Made by a program: the position numbers and the translations under genes. Shown piece after piece: positions 44,092 to 56,882 of a DNA stretch of 64,000 bases. The notes under the pieces are model-generated. The model worked only from the letters and a program-made list of their open reading frames with translations, searched no databases and was not told the DNA's origin. Source of the DNA: Tricholoma matsutake (Eukaryota; Basidiomycota; Agaricomycetes; Agaricales; Tricholomataceae); the NCBI GenBank assembly GCA_026075535.2, contig AP026545.1:310001-374000 (forward strand). The letters are read 5' to 3'. Within the stretch, counting starts at the first letter, position 1, and each line of letters begins with the position of its first letter.

Positions 44092-45530
44092 ATGTCAACA
44101 AAAGTGCCCTCATTATTCTCTTGTTTTCATCGCAAGCCCATAGTACGTGTTTGTGGAATACTGGGGACGACGTACATCACAGGTGTTAACGGACCTATGG
44201 AACAAGATGACCACTGCATGACCATCGATTTTGTTGCCTTACAACACCTAATTGGAGCTCGAGATGATCATAGCAAGTGGCTATGTGGGACCCCAATTTG
44301 GACAAATAGAGGATTCTTCCTTGGCAATCCAGCTTGCGACAAGATCATCTTCAACCCCCCTCCTTTTCAGACAGTGTTCTCAGGCCAACCCAGGATCCTA
44401 GCTCTTAAATACCTATTTGCGGTCAACAAAGCATCATCCCTTCTATCTGCTGGTGATACTCTCATACTTGTCTTAGTTGGTCATGGAGATGCCGATGATC
44501 AGCATTTTTTTTTGTTGGTGACAACCCCAACTCACATTACTGGCTTGCAACGAATGATCTGGAGGAGGCTGTTCAAGGCACAAAAGGGCATATTCTGCAG
44601 ATCTCAACTGCTTGCTTCTCTGGTAGTTGGAAAAGCCAGTATTGGACACTTCTTGCTGCTGCCAAAGCTGAGCAGGAAGCTCCATCAATTGTTGAATCTG
44701 GCTCAAATAAATTTCGGGGTGGCTTCTTCACCAATTCCCTGCTCGCTGAATATGCCAACAAATTCAAGATCAGGCCTCCATATCCAGGTTTGGTGGATGA
44801 AACTGGACAACGAGCAGAACAGAAGGAGCACAAATTTGAGCCCACAAATGCAATTCATCCTTCACCTTGTCTTCCAAAGCGCAGTCTGCAGGCCATCCTC
44901 AACTGGATGCACCAATTCCAAGATGACATTGGGCAGACATACATGTCTGCATACATGGTATTTGATCCATGTTTGAACAAACCACACAAACTGCCTTTTG
45001 TTTCCCTAATATCAGCAACAGAGCCTTTCCATCGCTTAACATGCATTCCTCCTTCTCTACCTGATGATTCCTCCTCATCACACTCAACTGCATGCTGCCC
45101 GGCCATTCTGAGTCCACCCCCACAAAACACACTAGAGCTATGGTCAGCAAGTGAAGAAGCAGAACTTGTGGCATTGGCAGCCGATTTCTTGTTGTACATG
45201 CCCCCTACAATTACCAGCGAGAGAGGCCCAATAATTCTTTGCAGGACAGTAATGTTTGATCAAAAACATAGTTGTGAAACACTCAGTCTGGTCATGAAGA
45301 GGAACCTTCTCTCCCAGTTGAAGAAGAGAGAATGCCACCGAAAGCTTGCATTAGCCATTGCGATGAACTTAGGGTGGGAGAAAGCAGTACAAGACATAGG
45401 TGGACCAGGTGGTAAGCAACGACAGCTGGGCACCAGGCTTGACCTGCAACGTCAAGCAGAAGTGAATGGGTGCTTGGTGTCAATGTTACTCATCCCAGAG
45501 AAAACACAATGGGCTGGCACTGCAGGTTGA
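44092..45530 (+). pseudogene. Caspase-like (clan CD) protease-family protein, one frameshift
   Basis: ATG 44092 opens MSTKVPSLFSCFHRKP. The catalytic dyad of clan CD proteases is recognisable: His in LILVLVGHGDADDQ and Cys in ISTACFSGSWKSQYW, separated by a VGDNPNSHYWLATNDLEEA segment. A run of nine T at 44505-44513 shifts the frame between His and Cys; after it the second frame is open without a stop to 45530. The upstream part (DDHSKWLCGTP, CDKIIFNPPPFQ) and the downstream GGFFTNSLLAEYANKF block match a family I recall from several Agaricomycetes. Overall length is about 480 residues. Substrate and biological role are unknown. The only lesion is in a homopolymer, so either a recent mutation or a sequence error could explain it. 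Confidence 0.65.
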
Positions 45531-46635
45531 TTGGCAGGCTGCAGGATGTCCCATTGTATCTCCAAATGAGTGGAAGATGGCAATTGAACAGAGTCAGGTG
45601 GCATAGATGTGCATTAGTAGAACAGATACATAGATACCATATAGCATTCAAGGGAAAAAGACTTGGACACAAGTAACATCTACCCATGCAGCACCCTGGC
45701 ATTCCATCTGGTGCTTCTGCCGACCGTGGCACCCTCGGCAATCATAAGCTTGATGAATGCCAAGGAAAAATGACAAAATCAAACAAAGAAACTGATACCC
45801 ACATATTCTCATCCAAGCCTGGCAACCACACCCCAACCTCAATATATCCTTTGTTACAAGACTGGAGCATACTGCTTGTTTATGGTTATTGGAGGCTTGG
45901 ACCAGGGCGGTCAAGCGGTTGGTTGGACATAACTCCAAGTCCACAAATAAAATCTAGGGGTGGGGTATTCTAGGGGTGGGGTTGTCTCGGTGTGTGATTA
46001 CACTCCATTGACATATTCAACAATGCACTGGGTCCAGCAACACAATTTTTACTGCAACAAAAAAGTCATGCAATTGTCTGTAGAGGGTGGTTATGTGAGT
46101 GGGTACAGAACCTGCAGAATTTTTTGGGGGGTCTGCAATGCTCACCATCTGTTGTAGACGAGCTGTGAGAGTGTGCAGCACCTGTGGCACTTCCATAGTT
46201 TTTTTGGGAGTCTGCAGTACTCACCATTTGTCATAGACAAGCTGGGAGTGAGTGTGTTAGGGTTAGAAATTGGTTGCCGGGGAAGTCAGGGTGACAACTG
46301 CTATAAATGTTGGTGTTCGATTGATGGGTGCCCAGGGCAAGGGGGTGTCACGTGTTCAAACTACCATATAGGGTTGGTCAGTTAGTCCAGACCTCAGCTC
46401 ATTAATTGTTTTTGGAATGTCACATGATTGAGTGCCTGAGGGCTGTGTAGAGCCAAAGAGAAGCCCCAACAGTCCCCCATTCAGAAAAAATACCCCAGAA
46501 ACACCAGGCAAGTCTCGAATGCATCAAGTACACAACAATGCATGATGTCAGTAAGCATCTCCATTCAATAAGAAGGGTCTAATCTACCAGGTATTAAAAT
46601 TACACAAGGAGGCAGAGACACTCCCAGAACTGACA
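45531..46635. other. Intergenic stretch with a short tandem duplication
   Basis: Around 46118-46170 and 46197-46250 an imperfect duplication (TTTTTTGGG..GTCTGCA..CTCACCAT, then GTAGACGAGCTG / ATAGACAAGCTG) occurs about 80 bp apart. No gene is supported. Confidence 0.4.
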
Positions 46636-49600
46636 GTGGAGAATGGGACCATATTCTGTCCAGCTTGTGAAACTCGAATCAACATCAGGAATGTTGGTAT
46701 ACAGAATTATTACAAGCGACACAAGGGTAGTGCCCAGTGTACAATCAACTTGAGAAAGAAAATGGTCAAAGATGCAGTGGAGAAGACGAAGCAGAATGCA
46801 TTGAGGTTTTTTCAGCCAAGACCACCTACAGTACCATCCACGGTTATAGCACCTGCCCTAGTTACCCCACATACATGGTCACCCACAGCTTCTGGTTCCT
46901 CCAGCAGCCTCATACTGCAGCAAGATGGAAGTCCACCATGCAAACAATCCAATACACAAGTCCTAGCTGGCTGCCCAATTGGGCACAAACTTCTACATAA
47001 TTTTTGCATGCACATTGAAGCTCTTTCTACAGGGCCAATGAAAGGCATCCTCTTGCAGCTTTCACAGGAAACCCAGCTGGATGTGTGGATGCAGGCGAGG
47101 ATGCATGGGAGAAGTTTGATGGACCACTGAATATGCTCCTTCAGAAACCTCCTTCAGAGCTCCAGCACCTCATCTGAGTGGGGGAAAAGGGCCTCATAGG
47201 ATTATGTTGCCTGCTTGAGTACCTTGTTACCTATCATGAAGTTAGCAGTGTTTTACTCAAAGGCAAACTTGAACACTTGATGGACACTATTGATGGCAGT
47301 CAAAAGAGGGAACTCACTATATATTAGATCACCACCCCTTTCTTCACCAACTAACGTTGAAGCAATCCTACCACGAACAGCTCATCAAGGAAGCATGATG
47401 CCTCAATGTCCCTCGTCGATCGATGTGGATGCATTTAATGACCCATCTAAGGGCACATGAACCATGTTATTCTCTTCCAGCACACAGATCAGGCCAAAGC
47501 AGACTGGGATGAAGGATAAGCAGCAGTGCTGTGGGATCCGAGTGGACTTACCCCCTGGCAAAAGCCCCCATACATCATATCCATTTGGTATCCACAATGA
47601 GCTGGGGAACCCCTGGGATTATGCAGTTACCAATGGAGTCTTAGTGTTGTGTTCCAAAGCCTGTGTCACAAACCTCAGGCTGCATCCAAACCTCGAGTGT
47701 TGTCGGAACTGCAAGATGCTTACAAAGAATGCAAACTTACAAGGTGTTCTTCAGTGGATGGAAACTGAAGGATGCATGGAAGTTAGCAGGGAAAGTGGTC
47801 GTAATTGATGATCTGAAGCAATGGGTAATGGCTGTGGGTAGCAGGTGGGTGGAACATGTTGATTGATTGGTCCATGTAAATCTTGCATGAAAAGGAGGAA
47901 TTCGAAACTTGCTGGATTTGTATGATCGTGCAGCACAGCAGATATATCACCCACAGAACTATACTGAGGAAGATGAGCTGCGGGGGCTTCTGTTATGGCA
48001 ATTGGGTGGTGCTTGAATTGCAGGAATTGTGCACCATGCTTTGAATCTACCATCACTCAGCACTCTTCAATGTCGAACAATTATCCCAAAGCTCCTTGTC
48101 TCCACATCTGTGCCCACAGTATTGGAAATAGAGGCAAATGTCCTAAGCTGCTTCCAAAGCATATCTGAGATCCTAGAAAGCCAGCATGTTGTTCACCAAG
48201 TCTTGATGCTGGATGAGTTGAAGGCCAAAGAGTGGCCATGTTTGGATGAGGAAACCAACAAGATTGTAGGGCTGTGTCAGGAGCATGGCAAAAACACCAG
48301 TCTTGAATTTAACTCTGAGAAGGAAGTCGAGCTGTTACTTGAGGCTATTGAGAAAGGCGAGGTGCATCTTGCATCTGAGGTCAGTGGTGATCGAGACTCG
48401 AGTCATTGTGGTTGTTGTTGATTTCTCATGAAACTTAATTAGGCAACTGTCAGTACACTAGGTATCTTGAGTGGTGAGACATGTGTATATGGTGCACATC
48501 CAATTCTTATTTCAGGATCCTGTAAACATGAGTCTGGGATGGAGCATGCGGATTTGATTAATACAGCATATCTAGGCAGCTAAAAATCAAAACTCAGAAC
48601 AATCAGCATTGCATCTGATGCCGAGTCCTGGCATGGTGAAGCTCTTGTATGCTTGATGTTCAAACGTAAACTTGCTCCCACATCTCCAATCTACAATGTG
48701 TTGCATGTCCTTCTCTCATGAACCTCAAGGTTGGCGATGATGATCTTACTGTGGATAAAGACTACAAGCATGTGTTCAAATGCCTTTGCAATCTCTTGCT
48801 TTGAGATAAGGGACTAATTGTTCATGTGGTTCATCTAAAGTCAGCTGTCATCCACTCCCACTTCCATAGCAACAACATGACCTTGACATGCATTAACTAC
48901 CTGCTAAACCCTGATGACTGACAGGATGTAAAATTGGCATATGATATGCTTCAAGATGTCTGGTCCCTTCCTGATTCAGGACCTGATGCATTACCAGGAT
49001 TTCAACAGGCTCAAAAATCATTCCAAACACTGGGAGCACTCCTTTGTCATATCTTGATACCTTACATCTGCATCGACCTCTCATTGTCCAAACAGCTAGT
49101 TCACCTTAGTGCTGCTGTGCATCTACTCCTTGCTCTTTGGGCCAAAGATCAAACTGGAACAAAGCTCATGCCCACTCAGCTCTATGTCGATATCATGATG
49201 ATCAAGAATGCTTATTTTTGCATTGCAAAGACTAAGGCAGACAATCCAGAAGGAAGTGTTTGGATAATACTTCTTGGAACAGATCGCCTTGAGATCCTCT
49301 TTGGAATTTTGAGGACCATGGTTGGAAATGATGCCAATCTTGACCTTCTACAGCTCAGTCTTCACCTTACTGGGACCACTGAAGTCACAACTATCCAGGC
49401 AAAGTATCTTCATTGGGATCAAGTGCCACAATGCTTGAAGCTTCCTGCTCTCTCAAAAGACGGGTTTGTTGTTCATGCTCACATTGATCACATCAACCCT
49501 GCATCATGGTGTGGTGATGTCAAGGTCTCTTGAGTTGTGCTTCAGATGTGTTGGAAGCTAGAGAGACACAAGATTGAAGAAGATTTTCCTTTTCTTGCAG

Positions 49601-51785
49601 ACATTCTACGTTTTGTCACAGAATCTGCATTTGACATCTTTTCTCCACTTGGCAAGGATCTAATTACCTCATGAGATGCAGATGACTATGATGATACCCT
49701 GGACAATGTCAATGCTTCCATTTTGAGTACAGACCCACCACCAGGTCCAGATCTTGAAGATGCCATTGCTGAAGAACATCCATCAGGAAAGCACAGTCCC
49801 TGCTTCGAGCTCAATGGAAAACAGGTCTACAAAGCATGTTATCTTAATCAAGCATTTGAGAACTACAAGAAACCTGGCTCTACAGATCAATTAAAATGTG
49901 TGGCCAATGTCCAGCGACAGCATGCTTGATCACGATCCTGCATCTAGTTGAAATGTTGTGCAAATAGACTCACCTATTGCTACACTGCTCCACTGTAGTG
50001 GTAATCTATTCCTGTGCATTGGTGAGGTGATCGACATCTCAGTTGACTTGCATCACACTGATCAGGTTGCAGTGGAGTATCTCATGACGCCATCGGTGTT
50101 TATATCATATCAGATGCTCTTCCTGGTCTCAGCGAGCATTGAGGATGATCCTGAGCTGAAGAATGATTGGCATTGGTCAGGTAAATGAAGAACATTATAT
50201 CAAGTTGCCAGATATCTCATCCAACTGATCAACCCAAGCATTTCAACCAAGGAACTTGGGAATCCATTTTATCTGCTCCAGAGTGGTGTTCTTATGGCCC
50301 TAGGGGCTTTCATTCTTGAACAACTTGAACAGGACCATGGAATTTCCATTCCTGATGTCAAAAAATCAGATAGATTTCCTTATTGTGAAGTGACAGGTAA
50401 GTACACTAGATTTGTTACTTGTGGCACACAACTAAAATTGTAGACAATTAGGCAAAGCATGTTTCCTTTGTGAAGATGAACACATGACACGCAATCTAGA
50501 GGTTTAGAATGAATGCACTGCTTGCATTCCTTCAGTCGCACTTCCCAAGTCAGCACAAAGAGTCCTTGAGCACATGGCTGCACACATTCTCTTTGACCCA
50601 TCAGCTAATCAAAGTGCCGAGCCATGTGGATTATGTCTTCAGTCATCTCCCCTCTGCGTCTATTATCTCAAGAGGGGAAGGGTGCAGGAGCTAGTGAACA
50701 AGTTGATTCCACAAAATCTGTATTCGCTAACAAGATACCATTTGCATATGCCATTGCCGCTATATCAACTTCTTCCAGCCCATCATCAAATGTTCCCATC
50801 CATTGCCCTATCTGTCCCACAGCTGCACCATGTGTATGGAGATACAACCTTTCACATCACATGCGATCAAAGCATCTGGCCATCTTGCTACCACCCTACG
50901 AGTCCCTTTGGCAGATAATGAATGCTGAAAAAAGTCAGCTGAAGGAAATGTGGAACAATTGTCACAAACATAAGAAGATGCAGAAGTTGAAGAAACAGAA
51001 TGCATCAGGTTTGATTATTTCTGAAGCTCATAGTTCCCATCTCACATTATGGTAAGTCTCCCTAGATAGTCGATGCATCATGCTGATGTTGTGACAGGGA
51101 TGCCAACAATGACGGAGATGCTGACATGTCAGATATAGAGGCTCTTGGTGACATGATACCTGAAGCTAAGGATCTGAGCAGCAGCGAGGATGAAGATAGT
51201 GAGGATGAAAATCAGCTGAGTGACATGTATAAGGAGCCCAAGCATTGGTTGAGCAATGAAAATATCATTTCGGGGTTGGTGGAAGATATTGAAGCTAGAA
51301 ACTCACCAATACCGCCACAATCCTCAACACCAGTTCAAGATAATCAAGGAGACTGTCCTTCTATGTCTGGTAGTCCTCCACCCATACTAGATCACCCAGT
51401 ACTGCAAACTGTTGTGACAATGCCAACCATGGATCCCACAACAGATGGCCAGTTCACTGTTGATGCTCCAATGACATGGGTAGGCCAAAAACAGAAAGCC
51501 TGGGACTTGTATTCAATTCTGGTGGTATGTACATGTGGACAAGCAGTAATGGAGAGCAAGATATCATGAAATGCGAACATTATCAAGTGCAAACATGCTG
51601 GATGTGAAATGGGTTGGGTGAGTCAACAGATCCTTGCCGAGGGAGGCTAAACAAACTCATGGGTTATCCAGTACCATCTACACTGTGTTCAGCTTGAATA
51701 CAGCATCAATGGGTGGGTGTGCAAGGCCTGTGAATCAAGTGGGAGTGGTCAACGATGTGCAGGGAAGAAACAGCATGAACAATGA
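46636..51785 (+). pseudogene. Large conserved Agaricomycete protein with N-terminal zinc motif and C-terminal PHD-like finger, decayed
   Basis: Starts MENGTIFCPACETRINIR with a CX2C...H...C motif. Recognisable blocks follow in several frames: FDGPLNMLLQ, GLIGLCCLLEYLVTYH, YPFGIHNELGNPWDY, ELRGLLLWQLGG, ISIASDAESWHGEALVCL, LTVDKDYKHVFKCLCNLLL, INYLLNPDD-stop-QDVKLAYDML, LSLSKQLVHLSAAVHLLLAL, LLGTDRLEILFGILRTMVGNDANLDLLQL and WDQVPQCLKLP. Near 50590-50690 comes EPCGLCLQSSP, then HCPICPTAAPCVWRY. An acidic region leads to a PHD-type end (CTCGQAV, KCKHAGCEMGW, LHCVQLE, WVCKAC) to about 51785. Many stops and frame changes break it. I know this family as multi-copy in mushrooms. The DKDYKH...RNLLL-like core could be a transposase-type RNase H fold, but this is a guess. 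Confidence 0.65.
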
Positions 51786-52704
51786 TGTTAATTATTGCCT
51801 TATATGGTAATTAGTTCCCACAGTTAGTTAGTTAGTTCACTGCTGGGCAGCTTTAAATAAAAAAAATGACCCAGTATCCTTAATTTTTTTTCTGACACCC
51901 CCTTGGGGAGGTGAGTAATCAATTCAAGTATTACTTTCTGAATCTGGCTAAAAGATTTTACAGATTCCACTCTGGTGCCCAGCCACAGTCAAAATCTAAC
52001 TGCCCTACAATCTCTGATTCTGCATTTGTGGCAGCATTACAACAATACATTGATGAATCTGAGACTGAAACTGATGGAGAGGGTGGGGAAAGGCTGTTTA
52101 CTTTGGAATTAATCTTCCAGATCAGGATTATTTGTTATATATTTGGATTATTTACATCAATACAGTCCTTTAATTGTCAGTTTATGTATGGCATGGTGTC
52201 TTGACTAATGAGCTATGGCAAGCAGTATACATTCCAAGCATCTATGGGGTACTACTTGGCTCACTGTAGGCTACAAGGCTACATAGCTACAGTGACTACA
52301 TTATGCATCATTGTACCCATCAACTAAGATAGGGTTCAGCCACTCTCTATTGCATCACATGATGAATCATGACATTTCACCATAATTTCAGCCTACAATC
52401 CCTTTTTGTCTAAAATGACCAAAGTCCCTCTAAAATCTATTTCTGGAGATGGTTTCAGTCCCAATTTTGCCCCAGGATCAGAGTAATAGCACTTCGATCA
52501 TTTTCTTCCATTTTGAGTGAAAGGTTGGCAAGTTCCAAATATGCGATCATGCACATCATGGCATGACACATAGAAAATATATTAAGTGATGGGTTGGTGA
52601 TGGGCCTAAGGGAAGGCACAGCAAGCATCATCTTAATCTTGCACATAGGTAAGCTACATTGTATCGAATGATATGACCTATCAAATGCATACATCGTATC
52701 AAAT
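51786..52704. other. Gene-poor stretch
   Basis: A short frame at about 51958-52110 (ending QQYIDESETETDGEGG) may be a leftover exon after a GTGAGT...AG-like intron. Nothing else is recognised. Confidence 0.35.
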
Positions 52705-53365
52705 GATACTGGTTCGATGGATGCTGTCAAACTCACTATATAAAGTCACTATACTATATTAACCAACGACTACATTGTACACTGATTATTATACCTTACA
52801 ATAGACATGCATTAGGAATGTAATACAGACATTAGTAACATTTGAAATGCAATGGGCACAGATGCAGCCACAGACATGGGGACAGCCATGGGGATGGCCA
52901 TGGCATCGCCATTGGGCATGGACACAATATTAACCTATGAATACTATTGACTGTACATTGTATTAACTGTTTTGATGGACACCATCAAACTCACTATATA
53001 TTTGTACATACTCTATTAATTAACCAATGACTACATTACTACTTTACTTGCTGTACCGTACAGATAGACATGCATTAAGAACATAGTACAGACATTAGTA
53101 ATGTTTGAAATGCAATTGCAGGGAAGGGGATGGGAGCAGGGATGGGGACTATTGACTGTACACATTGTATTATCTGTTTCAATGGATGCCATCAAACTCA
53201 CTATATATTTGTACATACTCTATTAATTAACCAATGACTACTTTACTACTTTACTTGCTGTACCATACAGTGCATTACAAACATAGTACAGACATTAGTA
53301 ATGTTTGAAATGCAATTTAAGGGAAGGGGATGGGAATGGGAATGGGGAAGCAGCACTGACATCGG
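52705..53365. repeat. Three diverged tandem copies of a roughly 200-bp unit with TATA-like boxes
   Basis: Each copy runs ATGGAYRCYRTCAAACTCACTATATA..., then ATTAACCAAYGACTAC, then CAGACATTAGTAAYRTTTGAAATGCAA. Copies start near 52718, 52976 and 53184. The second and third are much more alike. A shorter partial match lies at about 53405-53440. The CTATATA sequence in each copy resembles a TATA box, but no start sites are known. Confidence 0.7.
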
Positions 53366-53485
53366 GGCTTGACAGGACCACAAAAACAATGATATTACTA
53401 CAATGATGTGCATTAAGAACAGAATACAGACAAAAGCTACATAGATGTATATATAATGAGTAAGGTATTAATTATCCTTCCACAT

Positions 53486-54160
53486 CACTGTGAATTCGCA
53501 GGGGGATCGGCCATAGCATCTGAGTGGGATGACAGCATAATTTCTGAGAACCTCCTTTCAAATGATTTCAACTTATTTTCAACCCTTTCCTTCACAATGG
53601 CATATGTTTTCAATGTTATATCTTGTTGTTCAAGCTTCTCCACCTCGGCCATGTACAGACGATGACTGGCATCCTTGTATGATGTGCCAAGCTGGTCTTG
53701 AAGGGCCTTCACTTCAGCATGGCAGCTCAACAACTCCCTGTCTGTCAAGTCCTGCAACAGGATGAACTAATGTAGAAACACAAATGAGGATGACACTTAC
53801 TGGATTGGCAGGTAGGGTGAGCTGGTTGTGGGCCACCAGGTAGTATGGCAGCGCAGTCATGTTGCCAGATTGCAAATTGATCATAATGTCAGTTGGGATA
53901 GACAAGACATGGGAGTGGATAGAGAAATGGGAGTGGCCAAGACACAGCAGCAGCCCTTAACTTCAACCTGATTTTAAATAAATGAAGCTTACCCCTCCAT
54001 CCACATTACACATCAAGTTCCAACTTCTGGCAATAGGCATTCATTGCCTGATGAGTGGTGGGAATCATAAAGTGGGGCACTAAATAGTGGTGCCCATTGT
54101 CGGCTTGGATAGGGATGTAGCCATCTAGAACATTGCCTTGCATTTGCTGCTGGTCACTCA
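53486..54160 (-). CDS. Small hypothetical protein of a basidiomycete-specific family
   Basis: Minus strand from ATG 54160. The first exon encodes VLDGYIPIQADNGHHYLVPHF, a motif I know from short mushroom proteins. The middle (about 53930-53800) contains SGNMTALPYYLVAHNQLTLP. After a GT-AG intron, the last exon (53757-53486) reads LTDRELLSCHAEVKALQDQLG and YKDASHRLYMAEVEKL, predicted helical, to the stop at 53486. The junction between first and middle exons is unclear: an in-frame TAA follows LELDV, which an intron may remove. No enzymatic motif is seen and the function is unknown. It is divergent from the gene starting near 54345, and the two families are probably neighbours in other genomes too. 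Confidence 0.5.
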
Positions 54161-54719
54161 TTGTGGATGGATCAATGTAACAGAGGTTATAATGTGCATC
54201 TAATCTAGTGATCAGATATTGATGTTATTTGTTTGGCCTTGATGAACAAACACATGTGATGGTTGATTTTCATCGTTACAACTTTTGTTGACTTTCAAAC
54301 CCATCACACCCATCCCCATTCCCATCCCTGCCCCAACTCATCTCAACATGAACGTTACAGCTCAACAAGTCCTTGGCCACATCAGCCAGATTGAGCAGGC
54401 TGTTCAAAATGGCCTTCAAACATGAAACATCAAGGCTGTCATCATGAGGGAACAAAAACAGGCACTTGTAAGTAAAGTACTATCAGGACGACAGTGGGAC
54501 TAATATACTGTAGAACACATTATTTTCATGGCAAAGACAGGATCTCAGGGAGGATTTGAAAGCAGCATTCAGTGCCAAGTCTTTCTTGTGGGGTTTTTTG
54601 GTAGCATGGGGAAGTTCTGATAGAACAGGAGATGAGATTTTCATGGAAGGTCAGCTGCACACGATGAAGAAATTCAACGAGAAAGGTGGGATTGTGGGAA
54701 CCTCAGGGGTTTTGGCATT

Positions 54720-54975
54720 GGGAGTGGGAGGTGGAGTGGCCACTGGTCCTTCAAGATCAGGAGCAGGACCACAAGGAGTGGGAGTGGCAGGTGGGGGTGC
54801 AGGAATGGGAACAGGAATGGGAGCAGGACAGGGAAGGGAGCGGGATGATGGAGGGGAATGGGAGCAGGAATGGGGACAGGGATGGGGACGGGAATGGGAA
54901 CAGGAGCAGGAATGGGGATGGGAGTGGGAATGGGAATGGGAGTGGGAATGGGAATGGGAGTGGGAGTGGGAGCTC
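54720..54975 (+). repeat. Purine microsatellite (GGGAATGGGAGTGG-type)
   Basis: Imperfect hexamer-based repeat of GGGAAT, GGGAGT and GGGACA in the plus strand. Runs of three G at regular spacing could form G-quadruplexes. It encodes alternating Glu-Trp or Met-Gly, depending on frame. Confidence 0.85.
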
Positions 54976-56039
54976 GAGGGGAGAGCAGGCAAAGGAAACC
55001 ACAGGCACCAGCAGAGCCATTGGGATCCAGGTCACGCCAGCCAGAACATCGATGCCCAGATGCATGCCCATTGGCACCACCCACCCCAACCACTCCAGCA
55101 AGACCAAGTGGGAGTGGCAGGACCAGGTGACTTCAGAGCAGCAGTGGGAGCTCTGGTGAGGATTTAGAAAATGATGGGGAATCAGAGGGGTAAAAAGCAA
55201 TGGAGATGGATTGTTGGAGCAAAAGGAGTGAAGGGAACAATGGCAACAACCAGTGTGTGGGGCAGTAAGGCCCACTCCCTGCATACAATGCTTCTGGCTT
55301 GGGCAACAATGTCACAAACAGGTCAACAGGAAGGGCACATGTTTTGAATGTGGGAAGGGCAAAGTCAAGTGTGAAAAAATGAAAGATGGTCATGGAGGGG
55401 ACAAGCCAGAGAAAGGAAAGGGTGCAGCCAGAAGAAAGGTGAAGAAGTCTGGATCCTCATGGAGGTTCATGAGGGAAGAAAAAGGAAAATTGAAGGGTAA
55501 GTACTATGTATCACCATACAAATAACCACTGAACATTGACCACAGCAACATATTCCTCGAATGCCCACCCTCGCCCTCTCCCTCACCCTCTCCCACTCCC
55601 ACTCCCATTACTGCTGGGGAGCTCTGTGACTTCAACAACTGTATACAAGAACTGGAGCATCATCTGTACAATCAGGGTGATTGGCTCCATCAGAACTTCC
55701 CCAGAGCAATGGCCAACATATGGGAGAATATGGCCAGCTTGAGCAGGAGGATGGATGAGATGGAAGAGTACATGGGGTTCCACCCACAACCCCTTGTGTT
55801 GTACAATGGTGCAGGTGAGCTGCACTATCTTGGAGAGGGTCCAAGCTATAGGCAAAGGTATGGTATGGAGGTTGACAAAGATGAGCAGAATGCTGGGGAT
55901 GCTGTTTGGGAGGATCACTGGCACAGGGCTGCTGCCGCTGATGCTGGTAGTGAGGAAGATAGACATGAGGCAGCTTGGCCTGAGGAAGACGGAGGTGAGG
56001 TTGCCCCACTCCCACTCCCATTCCTGCACTTCCACCTGA

Positions 56040-56390
56040 TGCCCCACCTGCCACTCCTGCACTGCCACCTGCCACTCCTGCCCCCATTCCCACACTTGCA
56101 CCACCACCTGCCACTCCCACTCCCACCCCCACTCCCACTCCCACCCCCACTCCCACTCCCACCCCCACTCCCACTCCCACCCCCACTCCCACTCCCACCC
56201 CCACTCCCACTCCCACCCCCACTCCCACTCCCACCCCCACTCCCACACTTCCACCTGCTGCCCCACTGGCCACTCCTGCACCCCCACCTGCTGCTCTCAA
56301 CCCCATTCCCGCACTTGCACCCCCACCTGCCACTCCCACTCCCGCACTTCCACATGCTGCTCCCACTCCCACTCCCACTGGGCTTGAGGA
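56040..56390 (+). repeat. Pyrimidine microsatellite (CCCACTCC-type)
   Basis: CCCACTCCCACTCC units form an almost regular array at 56112-56245 and imperfect versions outside. It is complementary in composition to the purine array at 54720-54975. Confidence 0.88.
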
Positions 56391-56882
56391 AGGACATGGT
56401 CCTCAAATCAAGGTCGTCCCCACCATGCTTCAAGATTCTCAGGAATCAGTTCAATATATGACCTCTGTGGATGCACCCCTTCCTCCCCTCCTACAACCCC
56501 CCTCAGTCTTCAATGCTGACCCTGTGGAACCGGTAACAGTATCCACCAGCAATGTGTTCATACCACCCACCCCTCCTTCACCGCTGGCATCGCATTCCCC
56601 TCCTCCTCCACAATAATGCTGGTCCCCTCGCCATTTGTCACCCACCTGGCCTTGAGAAGTACCAGCCCTCAGCCAAACCCGAAGAAGAGAGTGGGAAAAT
56701 CCAAGGACAGAGAGGAGGTCAAATGAGGCAGAAAAAAGTAATGGTTGGACCATTTTATTTTACATTCATACAGAAATATTGTTGTATAATTAGTCTGAAA
56801 ATTTCACATTTTTCCTCTTCTCTCTTTTACCAATGGTTGTGATTTAAATGACCTCCTGTTGTGCAAGGTCATCAGCTGTCTT

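Larger units (their letters stand above)
54345..56615 (+). pseudogene. Hypothetical zinc-cluster-like protein gene swollen by microsatellites
   Basis: ATG 54345 opens MNVTAQQVLGHISQIEQAV; TGA follows in QT-stop-NIKA. After an intron from about 54471 the frame 54556-55167 has LREDLKAAFSAKSF, then a Gly/Trp/Glu-rich stretch made by a GGGAAT/GGGAGT repeat. Exon 55253-55525 carries a Cys cluster (PTPCIQCFWLGQQCHKQ ... CFECGKGKVKCEKMKDG), similar to DNA-binding zinc clusters of mushroom proteins. The last exon (from about 55600) has a helical segment (ANIWENMASLSRRMDEMEEYMG), followed by a Pro/Leu-rich tail made by a CCCACTCC repeat to the stop at 56615. The coding region is broken between the exons. 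A role in DNA binding is inferred from the Cys cluster only. Confidence 0.5.

Noticed and set aside
54651..56433. Many overlapping long frames in all six phases
   Set aside because: Produced by the GGGAAT and CCCACTCC microsatellites. Only the parts with Cys clusters and helical segments outside the arrays were kept.
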